From contig CM035171.1 of the NCBI GenBank assembly GCA_020205615.1, forward strand, positions 27,754,105-27,818,104: a stretch of 64,000 nucleotides of DNA, given 5' to 3'. Of this stretch, positions 12,292 through 24,881 are shown piece by piece. The notes under the pieces are model-generated. The model worked only from the letters and a program-made list of their open reading frames with translations. It had not been told where the DNA came from and made no database searches. Positions within the stretch are counted from its first letter, which is position 1, and the number at the start of each line of letters is the position of its first letter. This stretch comes from Panax quinquefolius (Eukaryota; Streptophyta; Magnoliopsida; Apiales; Araliaceae). Made by a program: the position numbers and the translations under genes.

Positions 12292-15080
12292 TGTGACGCC
12301 CCCAAAATAGGTATACATCACCTATTCTGAGTTGTCAATACATGGTACAGAAACAACTACAACTTTATTATTACAACGGTAAAACTGTGAGTTTGAATAC
12401 AAATATTATCTTCTAGACAATATCTATACTCAAATAAATCCTCATCACATTTATTGATACATTATTTTACAAAAATGGTGAGGACTACTAAACAATCCTT
12501 TCTAAAACCTTCATTCCATACCCCAGGCTCGCATCGCTATATTCTCGCCTCCCGAGAAAAAATGGAACAAAAAGGAAAAGGGTGAGCTCAACTAGCTCAA
12601 GAAAGAATATTATGACTAAGATAATATACAACAAATTATCGTTAGTCTTCAACAGGAAAAATATAATAGAATACAATAGACAACAAATTTTAAATCAATA
12701 TTCGCAGCTGAAATAATAATTCATTAGAAGAGTTAAGTAGAGAATGCAAACTACTATCTTCTATGTATGAATTTAAAAGTTCATCGCTCATCTTTTATCC
12801 CCAACAACATCAATCAATATACATCCGGAATCAAATATTCATCTTTTTTTACTACAGTGCCAAGATATTCATCACTTAGTCATGTTCATTTAAACACTGC
12901 TCATCTTTGCACTACGGGCCAAAGATATTCTTCGAAAAATCATTCATCTTTGCACTACGTGCCAAAGATATTCTTAAGAAATCATTCATCTTTGCACTAC
13001 AACGCCAAAGATATTCCATAATATCATCATTTAAGACCGAGGATGATGAAAAATATTTTTTTTAAAGAAACGAATTCAAAGGAAACAAAATGACAAGGAT
13101 TAAGGATTAAGGATTCGTACTTGGTTTTATCCACGCCCAAAATACCTCAAAAATAATCATAGTGGTCTAAAATTCAAGAATGATCAAAACATGGATACAA
13201 TCGAGTTAGTATCCGCAATAGATGTTTTGACGAAAAGAAGAAATTTTATTTTTCTAATTGAATAAGATCAGATATCGTGAATAGTGCCGATACGTGAATA
13301 GTAACCCCAGACACCAAAAGATAGAAATTCCACAAAAACATCTTCACGCTTCATGAATAGTACTCGTGAATAGTAACTCGTGAATAAGAACTCATGAATA
13401 GTAACTCTCGTGAATAAGTAACTCATAAATAGTAACTCATGAATAGTAACCCCGACATGAAAAAGTTCCAAATTTGATAAAACTTCAGATCAACATTTCA
13501 AAGATAATGATATTGAAGAAATAATATCATTTGAGAAGAAAATAACATCCCTTACCTCGAAAGATCGATCTTTCTAAATTGAAACTCCTGGATATAAAGC
13601 TATGACTTGGACTTGCAACCGTATAGCAATACTCAAAGTATACTCAAAATACTCACAAGAATACGCTTCGATAATATAGAGAGAAAACTTCAGCTTTTAC
13701 GGTGTGATTTTCAATTCTAACCTAAGCACCCTATTTATAGGAAAAAATGCTTAGAACACCAAAGCGAAAAATTTAATAAAATATATTATAATTAATAAAT
13801 TTCCTACGCCTCTTTGGAAATCAGATCCCAACATTTCCCACATGCCAACCTTCTAGAAAGAAATGATAAAAACGTTTTCATAAAATAAATAATTAAAACT
13901 TACAAAAATCAATTATTTTGAGCTTCGAACTTCAATAATTCATAATAAATAGCCCTTTCATCAGAAAATTCGAATCTCATGAGTTTTTATAGGAAATTCA
14001 ATTCTCTACAACTTTACAGAAGAAAGTTTTTCCAAATTCCAAACAAAATTGACCGAAATCCACAAACGGGCGATTTTACAAAGCTATAATCAAATTTCAC
14101 CAATAAATGGGGTCCACCGACATGTTTAACATGTTTTAAACATTTATTGCAACAAAAATACTCTTCCTCCTCGATACTCATATATCCCACATTCGTTGTA
14201 AAAATATCACCGTTAATATATTATTAAAATAATATATTTAAATGAATTATTTTATCGTAAAAAGATAAAATATTAATTTTCAACAATTGTCATTTTAAAA
14301 TTTTCTCCATCTATATCCACATAAAATCAATATTTTCCTCATCATATAAATCAATAATTAATTATTCACAAATAATATTACGTAATCACAATATTGACAA
14401 CCGAGCGCCTCAGAGAAGGGGGCTTTCCAATAAGAATTTCTTCTTCTTGGCAAATTAGGGTGACCAAACCTCTCCTTAGATGTAACTTTCTAGACATTGC
14501 CAATAATGTTATCTAATAATATTATTCAGATAATATGAATTATTGCTTCGATAATGAAAAATACCGTGTAATGACAATTATTGAAACAACAAAGAATATA
14601 AAATATCAACGCAAAGAAATTATTAACTCAATAAAATATCGAATAAGAATTACCGTAACCATTATTGAGTAGTGCCTTCTTACGTAAGAATCAATAATTG
14701 GTGTAATACCGGTAGCTACTCGCTCAACAACGCCAGATTAGTGTGTTTTAACCACCGTATTCCAACAAGATAATTGTGAATAACTACGCTTGCTATTTAA
14801 AAACAACTTATATTTGTCGCTTTCTTCATCCAATCGCTTTCAATTATGGGGCCCACACATGGTCATGCTATGGCAGCATTTAATATTCTCTTTACAAGAT
14901 TTAATATTCCACGACCAAAGGAATATTCCCGACAACAATGAATATTTTATAACCACTTGCTTATTTTGAAATATTTGCGTATTTAACCCTTAACTATCCA
15001 CATTAATCAAATCAACCCTTACTATTTCAAAATAATAAATAAAGGAAATTCCTTTTTATTTAAAAATTTCTGGTCTTACA
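12292..15080 (-). repeat. 3' LTR of element 2
   Basis: Begins TGTGACGCCCCC and ends GGTCTTACA (plus strand), followed by a polypurine-type stretch when read on minus. It contains four gcactac..gccaaagatattc units (12,840-13,020) and a run of 'gtgaatagtaactc' units (13,275-13,455). It differs from 19,835-22,624 mainly at CG/CAG/CTG-containing spots. Confidence 0.88.
13275..13455. repeat. 14-bp 'gaatagtaactcgt' array in the 3' LTR of element 2
   Basis: A run of short units with consensus 'gaatagtaactcgt'. It corresponds to 20,795-20,985 in the other LTR, where the units are more regular. Related 'tactattcac' units occur reversed at 11,720-11,850 and 25,515-25,620. Confidence 0.7.
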
Positions 15081-15590
15081 ACCTCCCCTCCTTGTGAAAT
15101 TTCGTCCTCGAAATCGACGTGACGATACTGGTGTTTCAAAAGGTGAGGATACCTCGCTTTCATTTCCGCTTTCCAATTCCCTGTGTCATTTCCTCTATAA
15201 GCATGATTCCTCCACAAAACTTTAACTTGTGGTATGACCTTTCTTGCCGTAGGGACATGCTCCTTCCTATCCAAGATCTTGACAGTACCTCCTCATCGTT
15301 AAGTCTTCACTATCTCGTCCGGTTCTAACTCAATAACGTGGTTCGGGTCTTTCACATATTTACGAAGTACGATATGTGAAACACATTATGAACACGAGAC
15401 ATACTCGAGGTAACGCAAGTCTATAGGCTACATTTCCTACTCGGTCAAGAATTTGAAATGGACCAATAAATCGTGGATTGAGCTTTCCTCTCTTCCCAAA
15501 TCTTGTAACTCCCTTCCATGGAGAAACTCAAACAATACATGATCCCCTACATTAAATTCCACGTCCTTTCGATGAAGATCCGCATAACTC
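15081..15590 (-). pseudogene. Chromodomain tail and integrase C-terminus (element 2)
   Basis: VIPQVKVLWRNHAYRG and KARYPHLL mark the degenerate chromodomain. Upstream, short frames correspond to the integrase C-terminal motifs seen in element 1 at 3100-3300. The frames are interrupted repeatedly by small indels. Confidence 0.7.
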
Positions 15591-15599
15591 TTTTTGTCG

Positions 15600-16545
15600 A
15601 TCTTGTGCCGCTTTTATATCGCTTGTCGAATCATTTGGATCTTTTCTAGTGGTCATATCGTATTTAACTCGGGTCCCAACAATGTTGTTTCACCCACCTC
15701 ATCCCAACATATCGAGAACGACATTTTCGTCCCATATAATGCTTCAAATGGAGCCACACCTATACTTGCACGATAATCTGTTGTTGTAGGAGAATTCCAC
15801 CAATGGTAAATACTTATCCCAACTACCCTTGAAGTCTAGGACACACGTAGTCTTAATAGATCTTCAAGAGTTTGAATAGTCCTCTCTCGATTGTCCGTCC
15901 GCTTTGGGGATGGTATTTCAACTAAATCGCAAATCCGTCTGCCCATAGCTTTTTGCAAGCTAACCCAAAATCTTGAAGTGAATCTTGGGTCACGATCCAA
16001 ACTATGGATACAGTATGCCATGCAACCTCACAATCTCATTCACGCACATACTAGCAAGACGCTCAAGGAATAAGTCTCCGTGACGGCAAGAAATGAGCGG
16101 ACTTGGTTAATCTATCAACAATAACCCAAATAGCATTGATGCCTTGAGAAACCGTAGGAAGACCCGTGAACGAAATCCATAATAATGTGTTCCCACTTCC
16201 ATTCCGGAATCTCAAGTGGTTGCAACGGACCCTTAGGTACAAGATGCTCTCGCCTTTACACGCCGGGTGAAGTTAAACACATCGAGATAAACTTTGCAAT
16301 CTCTCTCTTCATATTGTTCCACCAAAATGTATGTCAAGATCACGATACATTTTAGTACTTCCAGGATGGATTGCAAATGGCGATTGTGTGCCTCCATCAT
16401 AATCTTGTACTTCAAATCGAGTCGTTAGGAACACAAAGTCTAGAGTGGACTCAAGTATTCCTTCTTCATCAATTCTCGCTCGAATAGCTCCTTCTTGTAC
16501 TTTCTTCTTCATACGCATCGCCTCCGGCCTGCGGGCTCGGAGCAA
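15600..16545 (-). pseudogene. Integrase (element 2), fragmented
   Basis: Pieces of the integrase core are readable: DRDPRFTSRFWVSLQKAMG, ERTIQTLEDLLRLRV, and upstream PFAIHPGSTKMYRDL with FGGTI. Nucleotide similarity to 3300-4226 is clear, but frameshifts occur every 50-150 bases. Confidence 0.75.
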
Positions 16546-16555
16546 CCTTAACTTT

Positions 16556-17890
16556 TTCTATTAAAGTTGGTTCTATCGTATACTTGACATCATCGCACTC
16601 GTTCCCGCATGATATTCTATCTTCTACTCAATGCGCACTACCACGCTTGCTTTACCGGATGGTATCAATAGTGTGGTCGTAGTCTTTCAATAGCTCGAGC
16701 CAACGTCATTTGCCGCATGTTGAGTTCTTTTTTGAGTGAAGAAATATTTAAGGCTTTTATGGTCCGAATATATCTCCACTTTCTCCCCATATAGATAGTG
16801 CCTCCATATTTTTAAGCCTAACGATCGGGCCGCTAACTCTAGATCATGAGTAGGATAATTCCTCTCATACTCTTTAAGTTGTCATGAGGCATAGGCTATG
16901 ACTTTCCCACGCTGCATGAGAACACATCCTAACCCTTTGCACGAAGCATCATCAGAGATAACAATTCCATCCGAACCAGATGGTATTGTTAGAAACAGAA
17001 AGCCAAAATAAGTCTCCTCTTAAGCTCTTGAAACTTTTCTCGCATTCTTCGTTCCAAACGAATTTTGTATCCTTCCGAGTTAGCCGAAGTTAATGGAGTA
17101 GCGATTCGAGAAAACCCTTCCACGAATCTCCGATAATAACCACCAAGCCCAAAAGCTACGACTTCAACAATGACTTTTGCTCTCTAACTTTGTATTGCTT
17201 CAATCTTCGCTTCGGATCAACAGATACTCCATGTTTCGACACCACGCGCCCAAGGAATGCTACTTCTTCAAGCCGTAACTCGCATTTCTTCAATTTGGCA
17301 TATAGTTGGTTTTCACGAAGCCTTTGGAGTACCAAATTTCAAATGGTGCTCATGATCTTCACGGCTTTTGGAATATATGAGGATGTCATCAATAAAGACA
17401 ACAACGAATTGATCCAAATATTCCTTGAATACTCGGTTCATCATATCCATGAAAGCATAGAGAGCATTAGTTAGTCCGAAAGACATGACTAAGAATTTAT
17501 AATGCCCATACCGAAGTTCTCAAGGCGCTCTTGGAATATCCTCGCCTCTAATCTTCACCGATGATATCCGTAACGAAGATCGATTTTTGAAAAGAATTGT
17601 GCCCTCAGCAATCGGGTCAAACAAGTCATCAATACGAGGTAGAGGATACCTATTCTTGATGGTGACATGGTTCAATTCCGATAAGTCAATACAAAGTCGA
17701 TACTCCCGCTCTTTCTTCTTTACAAATAAAACAGAGCACCCCAAGGAGATGTACTAGATTTAATGAAACCGATGTCCAAAGAATTCTCAGTAGTTGGACC
17801 TTTAACTCCTCGAAGTTCAATAGAGCCATTCGATATGGGGTTTTAGAAATGGGCTTTGTACCAGTTCAAGATCAATAAAGAATTCAACTT
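16556..17890 (-). pseudogene. RT and RNase H (element 2), fragmented
   Basis: The sequence parallels 4284-5660 of element 1. Readable pieces include [20 protein letters not shown] and, in other frames, the RNase H and RT catalytic regions at nucleotide level. No frame exceeds about 100 codons, because of scattered small indels. Confidence 0.75.
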
Positions 17891-18179
17891 CACGCTCGGG
17901 GGTAGACCGGGAAGTTCTTCGAAAATACGTCGGAAAGTCAATAACAACAGAATATTATTCAAATTTGACGTGTCTTTATTCAAATCCATAACATGGGCTA
18001 GAAAGCTTGACATCCGCTTTTTAATAAACGAATAGCTTTATGATTAGATATGACAAAGATCGATTTTAATGGTTTAGTTGCTTGAATTGCATAACAAACA
18101 GTTGGTTAGGTTAAATATGAAAACTAACAACCTTACGAAAATAATCAATTTTGGCATGATGAGTAGTTAACCAATCAAT

Positions 18180-18480
18180 CCCTAAAATCACATCAAAAGC
18201 AAGTATCTTTAAAGAGATAAGGTCACGACAGTAAGGTAATGGTGCCAACTTGAATCAAACAAGATTTATAAACAAAGTGGATGTGATGAAAGTTTCTCCT
18301 AACGGAGTTTCCACAGATAGGTCAAAGTCTAATTTCTCCTGAGTCAAGTTTAAACGCTGAGCACATGCAGGAGAGATAAATGAATGGGTAGCACCGGTGA
18401 TCAAGTAAGGTATAAACTTCGAAGAATTTATAAATAGCTTACCCGTGATCACCTTGTTTGGGTTCCTCGCATTATGACTA
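18180..18480 (-). pseudogene. Aspartic protease region (element 2)
   Basis: A 65-residue frame includes ITGATHSFISPACAQRL. In this family the active site is DTGA-[ST]-HSFIS, so the catalytic Asp reads as Ile here. Given the error pattern of this element, that may be a real loss or a sequence error. The region is the part deleted from element 1. Confidence 0.7.
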
Positions 18481-18489
18481 AATCACAAC

Positions 18490-19500
18490 AAACGCTTCTT
18501 CCCTAATCGTTGACTTTGACTTTTTCGGGGATGTCTTTTGAGTCACCGTCCCCATCACGAACTAGGTTTCGCTATTGTACAATCTCGAGCGATATGTCCT
18601 TCCTTTCCACAATTATAGCATACCTTGAATCACTGGGCGCTTTGACCGATATGTCCCTCTTTTCCGCATTTGTAGCATATAATGGTGGTGGTCGTTCTCC
18701 TCCTTAGAGCCGCTTGTTGCACGACACTGCCATCTTCACATAATCATTGTTAAATCTCCTTTTTAAAATCTCCTCCCGACTCGCTTTCTTCTACTTTCAC
18801 GGCCATGATTACCACCAGAGTGGTTACCATTTCTGTCGTCTGCTTTCTTTCTCCGCAGTTATCATTATTCGCTGATCGCTATCTCGATACGATCCTCGTC
18901 AGGGTCCTCAAATGACCGTACTCGTTATCTCGCTTCTAATAATTGAGCCCTGCTTACAACATCTCAATAAAGAGAAAATTTATGAGAAATGAGATCTTGA
19001 CGTATCTGGGTTTCAAACCTCTAAGAAACATCCGCCATATCGTTCCTCATTCTCCACCAAATGAGGTGCAAACTCGATAACTCTCGCAAACTTTGCCTCG
19101 CATCGAGACACCGCGTATTTGTTTTGTTCCAATCGATGAACTCCACTTCCTTCATATACGATTTAACACTTTCGTGAAAGTATTTGTCATTAAATAGCTT
19201 CAAACGCCTCCCAAGACATCTTTGAAAAGTACCGATGGGTACGCTTCACGCACTCTCACCAAGAGTCCGCCGCCACGGAACATAAAGGTGGCGAATGGAA
19301 CCTTCGTTCTCCGTGCACCCCAAGACATCGAATATCTTGGTAATTTGCTTGACCCATGTTTCCGCCATGATCGGATCCGCTTTCCTTAAATTCGTGGTCC
19401 CAACTCTTTGAATCGCTTGGTCATGACAACCCGTGAATTGCTATCATTTCCTCCTCGTATTTTGAACACGAGTCTCCTCGTCGATTTTGCATGAACTGCA
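18490..19500 (-). pseudogene. gag with zinc knuckles (element 2)
   Basis: Two zinc-knuckle regions are readable on the minus strand at about 18,570-18,690: a complete CYNCGKEGHIARDC and, upstream, a partial CYKCGKEGHIG. Further upstream, FNDKYFHESVKSYMKEVEF marks the gag core, as at 6341-6601 in element 1. Frames are broken. Confidence 0.75.
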
Positions 19501-19820
19501 AAAACTTCTAAACATCCCCTCGCTCATCATCTCGCTTTCAATGGTGTTGTTCACGGGAGGAACATTGCCACTGCTGCACGCTTCTCCTCGTTGGTGAGTA
19601 CAGTATCTCCACTATCTCATTTCCATTGTTAATATTCTCATTGACATTCTCAAATCATCATATAAAACAAGGGTTAATTAAGGAAATCAATATATCACAT
19701 AATATCCCTATATACTTGACCAACTAACAAATAAGCTTAGGTAGGACACACTAGCGAAGGATTTACTCGCCTCCCCTCCTAGTTCTATTCCCCCGATCTC
19801 CGCCAGAGATCATATCCTAA

Positions 19821-19832
19821 GCTCGATACTAA
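19821..19832 (-). other. Degenerate primer-binding site of element 2
   Basis: Immediately inside the 5' LTR the minus strand reads TTAGTATCGAGC. The usual plant tRNA-iMet site is TGGTATCAGAGC, which fits with one substitution, one missing base and a shifted end. The position, two bases inside the LTR, supports the call. Confidence 0.6.
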
Positions 19833-19834
19833 CT

Positions 19835-22624
19835 CATGACGCCCCCAAAATAGGTATACATCACCTATTCCGAGTTGTCAATACATGGTACGTAAACAAC
19901 TACAACTTTATTATTACAACAGTAAAACTCTGTGAGTTTGAATACAAATATTATCTTCTGACAATATCTATACTCAAATAAATCCTCATCACATTTATTG
20001 ATACATTATTTTACAAAAATGGTGAGGACTACTAAACAATCCTTTCTAAAACCTTCATTCCATACCCCGACTGCACTTCGCTATATTCTCGCCTCCCCGA
20101 GAAAAATGGAACAAAAGGAAAAGGGTGAGCTCAACTAGCTCAAGAAAGAATATTATGACTAAGATAATATACAACAAATTATCGTTAGTCTTCAACAGGA
20201 AAAATATAATAGAATACAATAGACAACAAATTTTAAATCAATATTAGCAATGAAATAATAATTCATTAGAAGAGTTAAGTAGAGAATGCAAACTACTATC
20301 TTCTATGTATGAATTTAAAAGTTCATCGCCTATCTTTTATCCTCGTAACATCAATCAATATACATCCGAATCAAATATTCATCTTTGCACTACAGCCAAA
20401 GATATTCATCACCGGTCATGTTCATTTAAACACTGCTCATCTTTGCACTACGGGCCAAAGATATTCTTCGAAATCATTCATCTTTGCACTACAGCCAAAG
20501 ATATTCTTAAGAAATCATTCATCTTTGCACTACAAAGCCAAAGATATTCCATAATATCATCATTTAAGACCGAGGATGATGAAAAATATTTTTTTTAAAG
20601 AAACGAATTCAAAGGAAACAAAATGACAAGGATTAAGGATTAAGGATTCGTACTTGGTTTTATCCACGTCCAAAAATACCTCAAAAATAATCATAGTGGT
20701 CTAAAATTCAAGAATGATCAAAACATGGATACAATCAGAGTTAGTATCCAGAATAGATGTTTTGGACGAAAAGAAGAAATTTTATTTTTCGGTGAATAGT
20801 ACCGTATACGTGAATAGTGCCGTATACGTGAATAGTAACCCCGACACCAAAAGATAGAAATTCCACAAAAACATCTTCACGCTTCATGAATAGTACTCGT
20901 GAATAGTAACTCGTGAATAGTAACTCGTGAATAGTAACTCGTGAATAGTAACTCATAAATAGTAACTCATGAATAGTAACCCCGACATGAAAAAGTTCCA
21001 AATTTGATAAAAACTTCAGATCAACATTTCAGCATAATGATATTGAAGAAATAATATCATTTGAGAAGAAAATAACATCCCTTACCTCGAAAGATCAAGA
21101 TTTCTTAAATTTAAACACCTGACATAAAGCTATGACTTGGACTTGCAACCAGATAGCAATACTCAAAGTATACTCAAAATACTCACAAGAATACGCTCGA
21201 TAATATAGAGAGAAAAACTTCAGCTTAAAAAGTGATTTTCAATTCTAACCTAAGACCCTATTTATAGAAAATGCTTAGAATAACAAAAGCGTAAAATTTA
21301 ATAAAATATATTATTATTAATAAATTTCCTACGCCTCTTTGGAAATCAGATCCCAACATTTCCCACATGCCAACCTTCTAGAAAGAAATGATAAAAAACG
21401 TTTTTCATAAAATAAATAATTAAAACTTACAAAAATCAATTATTTCGGAGCTTCGAAACTTCAATAATTCATAATAAATAGCCCTTTCATCAGAAAATTC
21501 GAATCTCGCGAGTTTTTATAGGAAATTCAATTCTCTACAACTTTGCAGAAGAAAGTTTTTCCAAATTCCAAACAAAAATTGACCGAAATCCACAAACAAG
21601 GCGATTTTAAAGCTATAATCAAATTTCATTCGATAATAAATGGGTCCACCGACATGTTTAACATGTTTTAAACATTTATTGCAACAAAAATACTCTTCCT
21701 CCTCAGATACTCATATATCCCACATTCGTTGTAAAAATATCACCAAGTAATATATTATTAAAATAATATATTTAAATGAATTATTTTATCAGAAAAAGAT
21801 AAAATATTAATTTTCAACAATTGTCATTTTAAAAATTTTCTCCATCTATATCCACATAAAATCAATATTTTCCTCATCATATAAATCAATAATTAATTAT
21901 TCACAAATAATATTACGTAATCACAATATTGACAACCAGTGCGCTCCTCAGAGAGAGGGGCTTTCCAATAAGAATTTCTTCTTCATGGCGCAATTTAGGT
22001 GACCAAACCTCTCCTTAGACAGAGAACTTTCTAGACATTGCCAATAATGTTATCTAATAATATTATTCGAGATAATATGAATTATTGCTTCGATAATGAA
22101 AAATACTGTGTAAATGACAATTATCAAACAACAACAATATAAAATATCAACGCAGCAATTATTAACTCAATAAAATAATCGAATAAGAATTATCGTAACC
22201 ATTATTGAGTAGTGCCTTTCACGTAAGAATCAATAATTGGTGCAATACCGCAGTGCTACCGCTCAACAACGCCAGATTAGTGTGTTTTAACCACCGGGTA
22301 TTCCAACAAAGATAATTGATGAATAACTACGCCTTTATTTAAAAACAACTTATATTTGTCGCTTTCTTCATCCAATCGCTTTCAGTTATGGGCCCCACAC
22401 ATATCAAAGCTACCATCGCATTTAATATTCCCCACAAGCAGTTTAATATTCCACGACCAAACGAATATTCCCCGACAACAATGAATATTTTATAACCACT
22501 TGCTTATTTTGAAATATTTGCGTATTTAACCCTTAACTATCCACATTAATCAAATCAACCCTTACTATTTCAAAATAATAAATAAAGGAAATTCCTTTTT
22601 ATTTAAAAATTTCGGGGTCTTACA
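19835..22624 (-). repeat. 5' LTR of element 2
   Basis: Pairs with 12,292-15,080. The plus-strand left end reads CATGACGCC instead of TGTGACGCC, and the right end is GGTCTTACA followed by the AATAT duplication. It contains four gccaaagatattc units (20,380-20,555) and a regular gaatagtaactcgt array (20,795-20,985). Confidence 0.88.
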
Positions 22625-22629
22625 AATAT

Positions 22630-23271
22630 CCTTGGCACGTAATAGATGGATAATTCGATGATGTGGTATACTAACGAATATCATTGGCCCGTAGTGCATG
22701 GATAATTCGATGATGTGGATTATTTATTAAGATGTGTTTTAGAGATAAAATATTGATGATGAACTTTTAAATCATAGAAGATAGTAGACATCATGCTCTA
22801 CTTGACTCTTCTAATGGATTGCTTGTTCCGCTGCAGTTAAACTTGTTGTCTATTGTATTCTATCAGTTTTTATACTGTTGAAGACTAAGGATGATTTATT
22901 CTATATTATCTTAGTCATGATATTCTTTATTGGGCTAGTTGAGCTCACCCTTTTCTTTCATTATTCTCTTCAAGAAATGAGAATATAGTTGGGACTAGTC
23001 GGGGAATAGAGTGATGGTCCAAGATGGTGGCTATAATAGTCCTCACTATTTTATGAAATAGTGTGATAATAATTGTAATAAGGACTCCATTTGAGTTTGG
23101 ATATTTTCTACGAGATAATATTCGTGTTAAAACTCTCAGCTTATGTTTTGTCGTATTCTGCACGACACTTAACAGTTGTATAAATTAAGTTTGTATTTGA
23201 ATTATGTACCATGTATTTGGCGACTCAGAATGGGTTGTATGGACCTATTTTGGGGGCGTCACAATAATATA
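22630..23271 (+). repeat. Truncated Tekay-type LTR, plus orientation, part 2
   Basis: This is the remainder of the LTR interrupted at 12,291, ending GGGGGCGTCACA at 23,271. It matches the end of the solo LTR at 27,547. Confidence 0.75.
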
Positions 23272-24153
23272 GATTTCAATATTTAATCATAAAAGAACCT
23301 TTCACTGAATAGTTATTGTACAATTTAATCCTTTCTAATTTCACTCTGCCTTGGCCAAGGACTACTAAGTTGTCATTTATCGAATCATGTAGGACATTCT
23401 CATCTTTTACTAGAAGTGGTAGATTTTTTGTTGACCATTCACCTATATTCATGTATAACTTATTATATCCTAGAATACCCTTTGATATACCGTGAAGGTC
23501 TTAAGGGACATGTCAAAGCATAACCCATCATACACAGGATATTATGATGATCTCAAGTCCAAAGATCACTTGTACTACTATCAGATTAGGAATTACTATT
23601 GATAGACAAGTAAAACTCTATTAGGTATTCCTTTAGCGAGTCACGTTCAGTGAACTTATTCTCTAATAAGCACCTACATACTTGCTTTAGTGTCTCTACA
23701 CAATTGATTATGAGATCAATCATCCTTTTCATAAGAGCAAACATAATTTGTACTAATCTATCCAGATTCACTAATCTTTTTCTTAGGAATCCAACGATTA
23801 AGAACGATTTTAGTTTTGGGATATCTAGAATTTAGATCTTATTAGCATAATCATCATCATGATTCTGAAAGCATTGTTTAAAATTATGGATTTATCATAA
23901 TTAATTCAACAATACATTGCGGATCTTTAAATAAATTAATTATTTTATTAATAAACGAAAAAGATTATAAAGTATATGCTACATCACATCAAATGTGATT
24001 GACTTGTGTGCATACTACTTTCAACATGGACTAAAACGTCAACATCAAGGATCTCAAAAGATCTGAAGCATTGAATGCCTCAATGGAAAATCTCCAACGA
24101 TAAAATCTATAAAAGACTATATAAGAGCACCAAGATTAAAAATTAACAGGTGG
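23272..24153. other. Unassigned repeat-like interval
   Basis: No gene recognised. The sequence is AT-rich without a frame longer than about 61 codons. Its position between LTRs suggests old retroelement debris, but no diagnostic motif was found. Confidence 0.35.
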
Positions 24154-24572
24154 TTGAAGAGATGATGGATGAACACTGAAAATCGTTGAGTGTAAGATCA
24201 AAAAGGAAAGTGCAAAAACACACTCTACGATCCACCAAGAACACACAGAGCTGAATAGATGAAGATGTAGAACAGATTAACTCTATAACATGCGATGTGT
24301 TCTGAGCTGCTAAGTACAAGAGAAAGAAGACCATCAACATCATATTGACATCAATTATGAGAAGCTTCTAAGTACCAAAAGGAAGGAGCTCTATTGCCAT
24401 CTTAGTAGCTCATAAACAATGATCATGTATAGTTGCTGAACAGCAGAGAAAGTAAAGCATCAATGTCGAAGATCAGTAACATCTAGAAGATGATCTTGTT
24501 CAAGTTGTTGAGTACCTTAAGATAAAGGAGCCTAAATGTCAACTCAGTAGCACCTCTAACAAACATCAACAA

Positions 24573-24840
24573 ACCAAATTGGGGTCAGAGGGTTATTGTC
24601 TTAGTGACCGAATTGGGGCCAGAGGGTCCTGCTCTTAATGATCGAATTGGGGTTAGAGGATCCTTGTCTTAGTGACTAAATTTCCAAGTCTGCTGGACTT
24701 GAAGAGATCTTAATGTCCTCGTCTTAGTTAAATTTCTAAGTCAGCTGGACTTGAAGAGGTCTTAGTGTCATTGTCTTAGTGACTAAAATATCTAAGTATG
24801 TTAGGCTTGAAGAGTACAAAGTGTCCTGGTCTAAGTGATC
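24573..24840. repeat. Short tandem units in the copia-type LTR
   Basis: Three units of about 34 bp built on 'accgaattggggccagaggg' precede about three units of 54-57 bp built on 'actaaatttccaagtctgct'. They share the 'cttagtga' ending. The window-end LTR holds analogous 'cttcaaggccagcaaccttg' units. Confidence 0.7.
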
Positions 24841-24881
24841 GAATTCTTAGTGGATTTTCTACTCATAGAGTAGAAGAGTGG

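Larger units (their letters stand above)
12292..22624 (-). mobile_element. Complete Tekay/Del-type Ty3/gypsy retrotransposon, element 2
   Basis: 10,333 bp with two LTRs of about 2.79 kb (12,292-15,080 and 19,835-22,624) and a perfect AATAT target duplication (12,287-12,291 and 22,625-22,629). The internal region reads on the minus strand: degenerate tRNA-iMet-type primer-binding site, gag with zinc knuckles, protease, RT, RNase H, integrase and chromodomain tail. It is inserted in an opposite-facing LTR. All coding frames are broken by many 1-2-base indels, yet the LTRs are identical over long AT-rich runs. The insertion may therefore be young, with many of the breaks being sequence errors. 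Confidence 0.9.
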
